From Prescottella equi (GTDB taxonomy: Bacteria; Actinomycetota; Actinomycetes; Mycobacteriales; Mycobacteriaceae): DNA of 64,000 nt. Positions within the stretch are counted from its first letter, which is position 1, and each line of letters opens with the position of its first letter. A program made the position numbers and the translations under genes. The notes below the pieces were generated by a model. It had not been told where the DNA came from and did not search any database. It saw nothing but the letters and a program-made list of their open reading frames with translations. The DNA is taken from the NCBI RefSeq assembly GCF_020171745.1, contig NZ_JAIVAH010000013.1:453491-517490 (forward strand), written 5' to 3'. This document shows positions 43,520 to 51,340 of the stretch, in pieces.

Positions 43520-45589
43520 CTAGCGGGCGACGCGCTCCCACATCTGCAGGTACGCCTCGGCCCCGCGCGACATGTCGTCGATGAACTGGGCACCGTCCGC
43601 GCCCGCGAACACCCGCATGTCCTCGATCCAGTCCGGGATCATCCCGTACTGCGCCAGGCCGTCGGTGTTGAAGTCGAACGTGCGGGTGCCCGCGCGCTGC
43701 TGCTCCATCACGGTTCCGCCGTCGAACGTCGTGAACGGGTACTCGACGAACCGCGCGCCGTCCTTGTGGGGCGCCGGCTGCGACCCGAAGCCGTTGGTGT
43801 CGGCTCCGAACCCGTAGCCGAAGTAGTACCGCTCGTCACGGTCCGCGCGGGCCGAGCGCCACTCCTTCACGAAGTTCTCCGACGGCCCCGCGTACGACGC
43901 CACGAACCCGCCGAGCTTGTAGATGCGCGGGTAGTTCGACGGGTCGGTCCAGCCGTGGCTGGACACGACACCCGAGTACTGCGCGTCCTCGAGGATGTTC
44001 AGCGCCGCGTCGGCGGTCTTGACGCCCATGTGGTCGATGTCGACGATCATGCCGCGCTGCATCATCGCCCGGATCGCGTACTCGCCGAGCGGGGTCAGAC
44101 CGCGGGCGTTGCACGCGTCACCCTCGGGGTACACGGGCAGGCTCACGCCCGGCGGTAGCGACTTCGTCAGCTCGGCGGTGGCCTGGTCGACGTTGCCGAT
44201 CGGGTTGTCCTTCGCGACGCCGGTACACGGCTCGGCCTTCCAGAACTCGCCGGTGCCGATGAAGTTGCCGATGTTGACCGCGATACCGGTGATGCTCTCG
44301 TCGAACCGCACGCCGCCGAAGGCGTTGTCGAACTTGTGCGTCAGGATCACCTGCCGGACACCCATCGCGTACAGCTCGTCGAGGCCGGCGTCGATGTCGC
44401 GCTCGTCGCACTGCGGGACTCCGTTACGCAGTCCGCAGCCGAACGGCTCGGACACCTCGATACCGAGCGTAACGGCGAGCTTGCCGGACGCCGCCACGGC
44501 CCGCGCCTGCTCCGGGGAGCTGACGATCCGGAACCAACCGCGGCCCGGGCCGCCGTACTGCGCGTCCACGTAGTCCTGGATCTCGTGCGCCTGCCGGGCC
44601 TCGAGTCGGGCGGTCTCCATCTCGTCGCACGGGTTGCTGCGCAGCGGATACAGCTCGCACAGCACGCGATTCGACACCAGCAGGTTCGTCATGATCCGCT
44701 GGCCACCCCGCCACGCGCGCTCGACCCAGCGGTAGTACATCTGCTCGTGCGTCATCGAGTCGTACGACGGGACGTCGGCGAAGCTCGGCCACATCGTGGT
44801 GTCGTGCGACTCGAACGGGCTGCCGTGCGAGAGGACGTTCTCGAGCAGCGCGGGCAGACCGTCGGGCTTGTGGTCCTCGCAGTCCTGCAGCGCGACCGTG
44901 ACGCCGAGCGGTGAATAGGGCTCGCCGCAGCGAATCTCGCCGCCGATGAACTCGTTGGCGTTCATGTGGACGTGTGCGTCGATGAAGCCGCGGACCTCGT
45001 CGGGGGAAGTGGTGAGCGGAACCCCGCGCGCACCGACCTCGGCCTCGGGGAAGTCGGCGCAGCCGTTCGCGGGCTCGAGACGGAACCGTCCGGCCTCGGG
45101 ATCGTGTCCGGGATCGGTCACCGTGAGCCGGCCGTCGGCGCGGTTGACGCCCAACTGCTTTCCGTTGGTCGTCGAGGTCGCGGTGTAGGCGCCGTCGGTG
45201 AACGTGAGCGTCCAGTCGGTGGCCGGCGTGGGCTGCGGCGCGGCGAACGCGCGGCCCGGCTCGCCCGCGATCAGTGCGGTGTCGTTGCCGAGGAAGAGGA
45301 ACCGTCCGAGTTGGGCGGCCTGCATCCGGAACTTCGTGGCCCCGGCGGCGTCGGCGCCGACCCGGTAGCCGTCACCGTCGCGCACGACGAAGCCCGGATT
45401 GGTCTCGGACGCGACGGCGTAGCAGTTGCCGGCGAGCCCGTAGACCGGATCGGTGGGCGGTCCGGGGTCGGTGGGATCGGGGGACAGCGGCACCGACACG
45501 GCAATCGCGGTCCCGGCAAGCGCGAACGCGAGCGAGGCGCCGAGCGCCGGGAGCAGTCGGCGGCGAACGAAAGTGGAGCGGACGGACAT
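43520..45589 (-). CDS. secreted M19-like metallo-dependent hydrolase with N-terminal beta-rich domain
   Basis: 689 residues. Signal peptide (RRRLLPALGASLAFALAGTAIAVSV). A beta-rich segment (about 55-190) has repeats such as FRMQAAQLGRFLFLGND and YTATSTTNGKQLGVN, resembling a trefoil-type carbohydrate- or lipid-binding module. A TIM-barrel amidohydrolase-type domain follows: GFIDAHVHMN (HXH), MIVDIDHMG, GVVSSHGWTDPS and YGFGADTNGFG supply likely metal ligands. The layout resembles membrane dipeptidases (M19) but the motifs diverge, so dipeptidase activity is not assured. ATG 45589. Confidence 0.8.
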   Translation of the reverse strand: MSVRSTFVRRRLLPALGASLAFALAGTAIAVSVPLSPDPTDPGPPTDPVYGLAGNCYAVASETNPGFVVRDGDGYRVGADAAGATKFRMQAAQLGRFLFLGNDTALIAGEPGRAFAAPQPTPATDWTLTFTDGAYTATSTTNGKQLGVNRADGRLTVTDPGHDPEAGRFRLEPANGCADFPEAEVGARGVPLTTSPDEVRGFIDAHVHMNANEFIGGEIRCGEPYSPLGVTVALQDCEDHKPDGLPALLENVLSHGSPFESHDTTMWPSFADVPSYDSMTHEQMYYRWVERAWRGGQRIMTNLLVSNRVLCELYPLRSNPCDEMETARLEARQAHEIQDYVDAQYGGPGRGWFRIVSSPEQARAVAASGKLAVTLGIEVSEPFGCGLRNGVPQCDERDIDAGLDELYAMGVRQVILTHKFDNAFGGVRFDESITGIAVNIGNFIGTGEFWKAEPCTGVAKDNPIGNVDQATAELTKSLPPGVSLPVYPEGDACNARGLTPLGEYAIRAMMQRGMIVDIDHMGVKTADAALNILEDAQYSGVVSSHGWTDPSNYPRIYKLGGFVASYAGPSENFVKEWRSARADRDERYYFGYGFGADTNGFGSQPAPHKDGARFVEYPFTTFDGGTVMEQQRAGTRTFDFNTDGLAQYGMIPDWIEDMRVFAGADGAQFIDDMSRGAEAYLQMWERVAR

Positions 45590-45722
45590 TCGGGGGTCCC
45601 CTAACAAGCGCACTCGTCTTCAGACGGGGAGGTTAGGGGAAGCTGAACGGCCGTCCAGGTGCTTTCGCGGACAAATCCCGAGGAGTGGACATATACGATT
45701 TGTTGGCCGACGTAAATGCTGC

Positions 45723-46928
45723 TCAGCAGTCCGTGGGGGCGGGCACCCCGGCGAAGCGATCCTTGAGATACAGGAAGGCCTCGGGCAGTCCGACGATCGC
45801 GTTCGTCATGTGTTCGGCGATGGGATACCCGCGGAAGACGAGATTCGCGCCGGCCTTGCAGTAGCGGTCGGCGGTCCTGGCGACGGACCCGAAAGGTGTC
45901 AGTCCGTCCGTCGACCCTTGCCACATGAAGACGGGGGCGGTCGGGATGCCGGGGTAGTCGACGAGGCTGTTCTCGCGCATCACGGCGCGCACCCGCTCGT
46001 CCTGCAGCAGGCTCGTGGACTTGGCGACCTCGCTCACGCCGTGCAGCAGACCCTTCGCGATGATGATCGTGCGGCACTCGTCCTTGAGCTCCTCTCGCAG
46101 CCCGAGCCCCGACGGGGTGAGCTGGTCGCCGATCGGCAGCCGATCGGGGTACTCGCGTTCGAGACCCACCGCGGCGGCGAAGCCCAGCCCGAATCCCGGG
46201 TGTCGGTCCGCCAGGCCGAGCCCGACCGCCATCTCCTCGATGTCTGCCGGCACGCCGCCCTGTGCGACGCCCGCGAGCTTCACGTCCGGGGCGTACGTCG
46301 GGTTGAGGGCCGCCGCCCACGCGGTGGCCATGCCGCCGCCCGAGTAGCCGGCGAGTGCGACGGGGCTGTTCGCCAGCCGCAGTTCCGGCAGTCGCTTGAC
46401 CGCGCGGACGCCGTCGAGGGTGATCATGCCGCCGAGCTTGGCGGCGCCGTAGGCGCTGTTGGGGCCCAGGTGGTCGGGGATCGCGACCGCCCAGCCCTGC
46501 GCGAGGGCCAGGGGCAGCCCGAACACGTCCTTGATCTCGCCGGTGAACAGCGCGGCCGACGGCGCGCACTTCAGGCCGAGCGAGTTGACGATCGCCTGGT
46601 ACGACAGCACGGGCATGTCGGTCGGCGAATTGACCGGCTTGATCACCGTGGTGACCGCGGGGATCGGGTCGCCCGACGAATTGGTGGAGCGGTACTTGAT
46701 CTGCCACACCTCTTGGCCCGGGGCGAGCCACGTATCCGTGCGGCGGACCTCGAGCACGTCTCCCGGAGCCTTGGTTGCGATGTCGGCCGGGGCCGCATAG
46801 AACGGGTCGACGTAGGGCGTCGGATAGGCCGGCGCGGCCCCCGCCGCCGGCGCGGTGACCGTGCCCGCGGTGACGGCGGCTAGAGCGAGTGCGGCAATGC
46901 CCACGAGTCGGCGCGCGAACGACGTCAT
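45723..46928 (-). CDS. secreted triacylglycerol lipase (LIP family)
   Basis: 401 residues. Signal peptide (RRLVGIAALALAAVTAGTVTAPAAGAAPA). Nucleophile elbow GYSGGGMATAW near 195, IPDHLGPNSAYGAAKLGG before it, acid APVFMWQGSTDGLTP and histidine in YPIAEHMTNAI, matching the PF03583 secretory lipase family. Two cysteine pairs could form disulfides (LKCAPS, DECRTI, DRYCKAG, PTDC). ATG 46928 follows GGGGGAAAC; the frame extends to 47132 without a signal peptide, so that part is not used. Confidence 0.88.
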   Translation of the reverse strand: MTSFARRLVGIAALALAAVTAGTVTAPAAGAAPAYPTPYVDPFYAAPADIATKAPGDVLEVRRTDTWLAPGQEVWQIKYRSTNSSGDPIPAVTTVIKPVNSPTDMPVLSYQAIVNSLGLKCAPSAALFTGEIKDVFGLPLALAQGWAVAIPDHLGPNSAYGAAKLGGMITLDGVRAVKRLPELRLANSPVALAGYSGGGMATAWAAALNPTYAPDVKLAGVAQGGVPADIEEMAVGLGLADRHPGFGLGFAAAVGLEREYPDRLPIGDQLTPSGLGLREELKDECRTIIIAKGLLHGVSEVAKSTSLLQDERVRAVMRENSLVDYPGIPTAPVFMWQGSTDGLTPFGSVARTADRYCKAGANLVFRGYPIAEHMTNAIVGLPEAFLYLKDRFAGVPAPTDC

Positions 46929-47114
46929 CCCAGTTTCCCCCAGAGAGTGTCGAGTGACGAATGTCACCGAAAGTCCGTCCCGGGGCCAGACACTAACGGA
47001 ATGAAGTGCACCTGAAGGGCGAAACGCGTGGATGTGGCTCGGGGTGGCGGCGGGGCCGGCGGCGATCCTGGAACGCGGACCGGAAATTGGGATGATTCCC
47101 GCCGACGCACGGGT

Positions 47115-47120
47115 TAGAGT
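47115..47120 (+). promoter_or_regulatory. -10 hexamer of the ssrA promoter
   Basis: TAGAGT lies about 31 nt before mature tmRNA. A weak -35 candidate, TGATTC (47093-47098), is 16 nt upstream. The leader between would be removed by RNase P. Confidence 0.5.
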
Positions 47121-47151
47121 AAGTAGCCCCATGAAACACGTGGGGACGTAC

Positions 47152-47520
47152 GGGGCTGAACGGTTTCGACTGCGTACGTTGAGTTAGGGGAAGCGTGTCG
47201 GTGCAGGCAAGAGACCACCGTAAGCGTCGCTGCAAACCAATAAGCGCCGATTCCAATCAGCGCGACTACGCCCTCGCTGCCTAAGTAGCGACTGCGTGTC
47301 TGTCAGCCCGGGTGTGCCCTCGCCCCGGATCCTGGCATCAGCTAGAGGGCTCTACCGTTCCACTCGGTCGCGGAGTGGGTCGGGACAACCAACAGCGACT
47401 GGGATCGTCATCACGGCTTGTTCGCGAGACCGGGAGATCCAAGTAGAGACATAGCGAACTGCACACGGAGAAGCCCTGACAAAGCGGCGGAGGACCCGGG
47501 TTCGATTCCCGGCAGCTCCA
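47152..47520 (+). ncRNA. ssrA: transfer-messenger RNA (tmRNA)
   Basis: The 5' GGGGCTGAACGG pairs with the 3' CAGCTCC to form the tRNA-like acceptor. GGTTCGATTCCCGGCAGCTCC is split here as GGTTCGATTC then CCGGCAGC: a normal T-arm. The tag reading frame runs 47246-47284, GCC to TAA, encoding ADSNQRDYALAA. Pseudoknot segments such as GGGATCGTCATC and GCGAACTGC are highly like mycobacterial tmRNA. The 3' end is followed by CTGA, so CCA is not genome-encoded and must be added. Confidence 0.97.
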
Positions 47521-47525
47521 CTGAG

Positions 47526-47567
47526 AAGGGGCCCGATCGGAAGACCATTCCGATCGGGCCCCTTTTT
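47526..47567 (+). terminator. intrinsic terminator of ssrA
   Basis: AAGGGGCCCGATCGGAA (47526-47542) and its complement (47548-47564) enclose GACCA, ending in TTTTT. Confidence 0.95.
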
Positions 47568-47610
47568 CATTGCCGAAAAGTCCCGAAGGTCCGGCTGGCA
47601 CACTCGGCCC

Positions 47611-48582
47611 ATGGTTACGCGCTACCCGTCGATCGAGCCGTTCGACACCGGCCTGCTGGAGGTGTCGGACGGCCAGCACCTGTACTGGGAGAGCATCGGA
47701 AACCCGGACGGTGTCCCGGTGGTCTACCTGCACGGCGGCCCCGGCTCGGGCGCCGGCCCCGGCAGGCGTCGGCTCTTCGACCCGAGGGCTTTCCGTGCCG
47801 TGCTGTTCGACCAGCGCGGCTGCGGCCGTAGCCTGCCGCGCGTCGACGATCCTGCGGTCGACCTGTCGACCAACACCACCGCACACCTGGTCGCCGACAT
47901 CGAGCGACTGCGCGAGCACCTCGGGATCGAGAAGTGGATCGTGGTGGGTGTGTCCTGGGGCGTCACCCTCGGACTGGCATACGCGCAGGCGCATCCGGAC
48001 CGGGTCATCGCGATGGCGCTGGGCGCGATCACGTCCGATCCTCGCCGTGACGTCGAGTGGATCACCCGCGACATGCGACGGATCTTCCCGCGTGAATGGG
48101 AGCGCTTCGTCGAGCCGGTCGCCGTGGACGAGCGGGGCGGCAACCTGGCGGCGGCGTACGCACGCTTGCTCGCCGACCCCGATCCGTCGGTCCGCGAGCA
48201 CGCGGCCGTCCGCTGGTGCGAGTGGGAGGACGCCCACGTCTCCCTCACCCCGGGCTGGACGCCGGACGCGCGCTATCGGGATCCGACGTTCCGGATGGTC
48301 TTCGCGCGCCTGGTCACCCACTACTGGGGCAACGACTGCTTCCTCGCCCCGAACCAACTGTTGGACGGTATGCACCGGCTCGCCGACATTCCCGCCGTTC
48401 TCGTGCACGGCCGCTACGACGTGTCCGGCCCGCTCGCCATCGCATGGGACCTGGCCCGGCTGTGGCCGGGCAGTCGACTGGTCGTCGTCGACGACGCCGG
48501 CCACGGCGGGGGAAGCTTCACCGAACATCTCGTCGCCGCGATCGACTCGTTCGCGCATCAGGGTGACCGGACCGCCTCGTAG
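47611..48582 (+). CDS. proline iminopeptidase-like alpha/beta hydrolase
   Basis: 323 residues. S33-family motifs: LHGGPGSGAGPGRRRLFDP (HGGPG oxyanion), FDQRGCGRS, nucleophile VGVSWGVTLGLAYAQ (GGSWG in classical enzymes is GVSWG here), WCEWEDAHVSLTP in the cap, acid LVHGRYDVSGP and histidine in DDAGHGGGS. Cleaves N-terminal proline or related substrates. Soluble. ATG 47611. The nearest feature upstream is the ssrA terminator. Confidence 0.9.
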   Translation: MVTRYPSIEPFDTGLLEVSDGQHLYWESIGNPDGVPVVYLHGGPGSGAGPGRRRLFDPRAFRAVLFDQRGCGRSLPRVDDPAVDLSTNTTAHLVADIERLREHLGIEKWIVVGVSWGVTLGLAYAQAHPDRVIAMALGAITSDPRRDVEWITRDMRRIFPREWERFVEPVAVDERGGNLAAAYARLLADPDPSVREHAAVRWCEWEDAHVSLTPGWTPDARYRDPTFRMVFARLVTHYWGNDCFLAPNQLLDGMHRLADIPAVLVHGRYDVSGPLAIAWDLARLWPGSRLVVVDDAGHGGGSFTEHLVAAIDSFAHQGDRTAS

Positions 48583-48735
48583 CGCCGAATCCAGGCGGAT
48601 CCCCGTCGAGGCGCGATCACCCGTGCCATGATCGGTCGCGTTCGAGTCCGGTCAGGGGGAAACACCGGACTTCATCCGTTTGGTGGCGGTAGCTCGGCCC
48701 GGCGCGGGTCGCGCTGCTGCGGGGAGGGAAACCGA

Positions 48736-48828
48736 ATGACGAACGAGAGCAGCGCCGGCGAAGGCCGTTCGATGCTGGGGGACTACGACTTCGGCGTGCA
48801 CAGCGTGGCCTTGTCGGACGGCCGGTAG
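48736..48828 (+). CDS. 30-codon small ORF upstream of the thioesterase
   Basis: ATG 48736 follows GGGGAGGG (48721-48728) at 7 nt, a stronger ribosome site than most genes here. It encodes MTNESSAGEGRSMLGDYDFG followed by VHSVALSDGR and ends 15 nt before the thioesterase start, so it looks like a real leader cistron or small protein. No homologue recognised. The same frame is open from 48628 but without a ribosome site. Confidence 0.5.
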   Translation: MTNESSAGEGRSMLGDYDFGVHSVALSDGR

Positions 48829-48843
48829 GCGTGGGAAGTGCCA

Positions 48844-50223
48844 GTGTCGGTCGCGGCGACGCTCGACGATGTCGTCAGAGCGGTTGCAGGTCAGGTACTT
48901 ACCCGGGTCGGCGAGGTGCAGACGAGCGTGCTCGCTGATCTACCGGCGACGGGTTCGCTCAACGTGCTGGTGCAGCCGCACCTCGGCGGCGCCTCGATTC
49001 GGATTCACTGCAGGGCAGACGGTACCTCGCCGACGCACGTCAATGCTGCCGGCTTCGCGTTGCTGTGCGATGCCGTTGTCGCGTCGGTGGAGGAGACTCC
49101 GGCCGAGTCCGGCGAGGTCGATGTGCCGCCGCGCGATGCGGCGGAGCGTCTGACGTTTGCGTCGTGGGCGGTGGTGACCGGCAAGGCGGCGAGGGGCATC
49201 TTCGGGACCTTGCCGATCCTGGACGACGGGTCCGCGGAGAAGCTGGCGGCGCGTCTGACGAAGCGATCGGGCGGGGAGATCACCGTCGATGACGTGCGTG
49301 ATGCGGAGACCATCGAGCAGTTGGCGGAGACGGTGCGTCGGCATCTCGAGGACGGCCTGAAGATCGACGGCCTGGTCCGCACGCTGCGGCCGCGGGCCGA
49401 GGGCTCGGATGCGGTGCCGGTGTTCGTGTTCCATCCGGCGGGTGGCTCGACGGTGGCGTACGAGCCGCTGCTCAAGCGTCTGCCCGCGCACACGCCGATG
49501 TTCGGTCTCGAGCGGGTCGAGGGCCCGATCGACGAGCGCGCCGCGGCATACGTGCCGCTGCTGCGCGAGATCCAGGGCGACGGCCCGTACGTGCTGGCCG
49601 GTTGGTCGTTCGGCGGCGCGCTGGCGTACGCCGTGGCGAAGCAGCTGCGAAAGGGCGGGGCCGACGTTCGGCTGGTCGGCCTGATCGACACCGTCATGCC
49701 GGGCGAGAAGGTCGAGGACACCCCGGACGAGATCCGGGCCCGCTGGCAGCGCTACGCGAAATTCGCGAAGAAGACGTACGGCGTCGACGCGCCGCTGCCG
49801 TTCGATCGGCTCGCGGCGGCGGGTAGCGACGAGGAGCAGATCGGGATCCTGATGGACCTGCTGAGGATGAGCGGCTCCGAGATTCCCAGCGGCATCATCG
49901 AGCACCAGCGCACGTCGTGGCTCGACAATCGCGCCATACCGACCACCGATCTGGAAACGTACGACGGCGACGTCGTGCTCTACATGGCCGAGACCTACCT
50001 GGACGATCAGATCGCGCTCGAGCCCGCCTTCGGCATCCGTCAGCCCGACGGCGGTTGGGGTGAGGCGGTCGAGAAGCTCGCGATCGTCCACGTGCCGTGC
50101 GATCACATCCAGATCGTCGACGAACCGTACATCGGGATGGTGGCGACCGACCTGAGTTCACGCCTGGCGAGTTTCGGCAGCCGGGCCCGATCGGGGCAGG
50201 TGAACGCCAGTGCAGATCGTTGA
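48844..50223 (+). CDS. free-standing Pks13-like thioesterase with unrecognised N-terminal domain
   Basis: 459 residues. From about 100 onward it follows the C-terminal part of Pks13: the linker AERLTFASWAVVTGKAARGIF, a helical segment (KLAARLTKRSGGEITVDDV), then an alpha/beta thioesterase with VFHPAGGSTVAYEPLLKRLP, nucleophile AGWSFGGALAYAVA, VGLIDTVMPGE, GIIEHQRTSWLDNRA and HIQIVDEPYIG. Pks13 TE releases mycolic beta-ketoesters onto trehalose. No KS, AT or phosphopantetheine Ser motif is present. The first 95 residues (VSVAATLDDVVRAVAG, LNVLVQPHLGGASIRIHC) match nothing I know. GTG 48844 has GGGAAG 5 nt upstream; GTG 48838 is the alternative. Its stop overlaps the next gene. Confidence 0.82.
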   Translation: MSVAATLDDVVRAVAGQVLTRVGEVQTSVLADLPATGSLNVLVQPHLGGASIRIHCRADGTSPTHVNAAGFALLCDAVVASVEETPAESGEVDVPPRDAAERLTFASWAVVTGKAARGIFGTLPILDDGSAEKLAARLTKRSGGEITVDDVRDAETIEQLAETVRRHLEDGLKIDGLVRTLRPRAEGSDAVPVFVFHPAGGSTVAYEPLLKRLPAHTPMFGLERVEGPIDERAAAYVPLLREIQGDGPYVLAGWSFGGALAYAVAKQLRKGGADVRLVGLIDTVMPGEKVEDTPDEIRARWQRYAKFAKKTYGVDAPLPFDRLAAAGSDEEQIGILMDLLRMSGSEIPSGIIEHQRTSWLDNRAIPTTDLETYDGDVVLYMAETYLDDQIALEPAFGIRQPDGGWGEAVEKLAIVHVPCDHIQIVDEPYIGMVATDLSSRLASFGSRARSGQVNASADR

Positions 50224-50644
50224 CAGAGCGGCCCTGACGATCGTCGGCATCGAGGTGGTCGCGCCGTTCCCGGAACTGTCCGTGGTCGTTCCACAGGCGT
50301 GGGCGCGTGTCTTCGCCCGACGCCATGACCTGCCGTCCGGATCCGACGGCGTCTTCGTCGAGTTCAGTACGGACCTCGGCGGCGGTGACTACCGGGAGAT
50401 CCTCGGCGTGGTCGTGGACATACCGCCGGTGTCGCTGCCAGAGGGATGGAGTTCGGTCGGGGTGCCGGCGGGCAGGTACCTGCACCATCGTCATCTGGGC
50501 GACGAGGCATCGATCGGCGACGCCTTCGCGGCTATGTACAGGCGTGCCGAGGTCGAAGACCTCGATCCCGGTCCGCGCAAGGTGGACGTCGGCTATCGGC
50601 CTGACCACTTCGGTCCGCACGATCTGTACCTCGAACTGATCTAG
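50210..50644 (+). CDS. GyrI-like / effector-binding-domain protein
   Basis: 144 residues. SOUL/GyrI-like fold features: alternating strands ending GGDYREILGVVVDIPPVSLPEGWSSVGVPAGRYLHHRHLG and C-terminal KVDVGYRPDHFGPHDLYLEL. Stand-alone GyrI-like proteins bind small ligands; some bind DNA gyrase. No DNA-binding domain attached. The GTG start overlaps the thioesterase stop by 14 nt, so expression is coupled. Confidence 0.75.
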   Translation: MQIVDRAALTIVGIEVVAPFPELSVVVPQAWARVFARRHDLPSGSDGVFVEFSTDLGGGDYREILGVVVDIPPVSLPEGWSSVGVPAGRYLHHRHLGDEASIGDAFAAMYRRAEVEDLDPGPRKVDVGYRPDHFGPHDLYLELI

Positions 50645-50685
50645 CCTTCACCCATCCGTCGGCTGGTCGCTTCCGAATACCGGGC

Positions 50686-51315
50686 ATGCCGGTACGGAAA
50701 CGAGCGAGGAACGGTGAGGGCGGGGCGCCGTCGCTGATCGTGTTGGTGCTGCCGGGCGGCAAGGTCCGCGACCGGCGTCGATCCCGGCGCTGGCAGGCCG
50801 CCGACCTGCGGATGCGACTGTTCACGTCGATCCTGCGCCGGGGATGCCCCGACGCCCGGGTGCGGCAGGTGCGCTACCGCCTCCGGGGCTGGAACGGTGC
50901 CGACAGCAGTCCGGTCCACGACGTCCGCGGGGTGCTCGACGACCTGCGACCGGCTGGTGTCTCCGTGGTCCTGATCGGGCATTCGATGGGTGGCCGGGTC
51001 GCGGCCGCCGTCGCCGATGATCCATCGGTGTCCGGGGTACTCGCTCTGGCCCCGTGGTGGCCCGACGGCGAGGGTGCCTGCATCCCGACCGGCGTGCGGA
51101 TGGTCGTCGTGCACGGCACCGCGGACACGTGGACCGACCCGGCGGTGTCACGGAAACAGGCCGTGCTGGCCCGCGCGCGGGGTGTCGACGCTCGGTGGAT
51201 CGGCATGCCGGGAGCGGGCCACACGATGCTGCGCAATCCGGGACGGTGGCATCGGATCGCGATCGATTTCGTCCGCGACCAATCGCGCCGCCGGACGTCT
51301 CCGAATGTCTCGTGA
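50686..51315 (+). CDS. alpha/beta hydrolase (small)
   Basis: 209 residues. Nucleophile elbow VVLIGHSMGGRVAAAVA (Ser near 99), acid VVHGTADTWTDP and histidine GAGHTMLRNP. The first strand LIVLVLPGGKVRDRRRSR is unusual and basic. Dienelactone-hydrolase-like size. Lies 25 nt before the FAD gene of the lipid operon and may belong to it. Confidence 0.85.
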   Translation: MPVRKRARNGEGGAPSLIVLVLPGGKVRDRRRSRRWQAADLRMRLFTSILRRGCPDARVRQVRYRLRGWNGADSSPVHDVRGVLDDLRPAGVSVVLIGHSMGGRVAAAVADDPSVSGVLALAPWWPDGEGACIPTGVRMVVVHGTADTWTDPAVSRKQAVLARARGVDARWIGMPGAGHTMLRNPGRWHRIAIDFVRDQSRRRTSPNVS

Positions 51316-51340
51316 ACACCGGACACGAGGAGGGGCACGG

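Noticed and set aside
47338..48558. 406-codon minus-strand ORF (and a 260-nt one inside tmRNA)
   Set aside because: Antisense to ssrA and the iminopeptidase gene; the GAAGNRTRV segment is a known tmRNA artefact.
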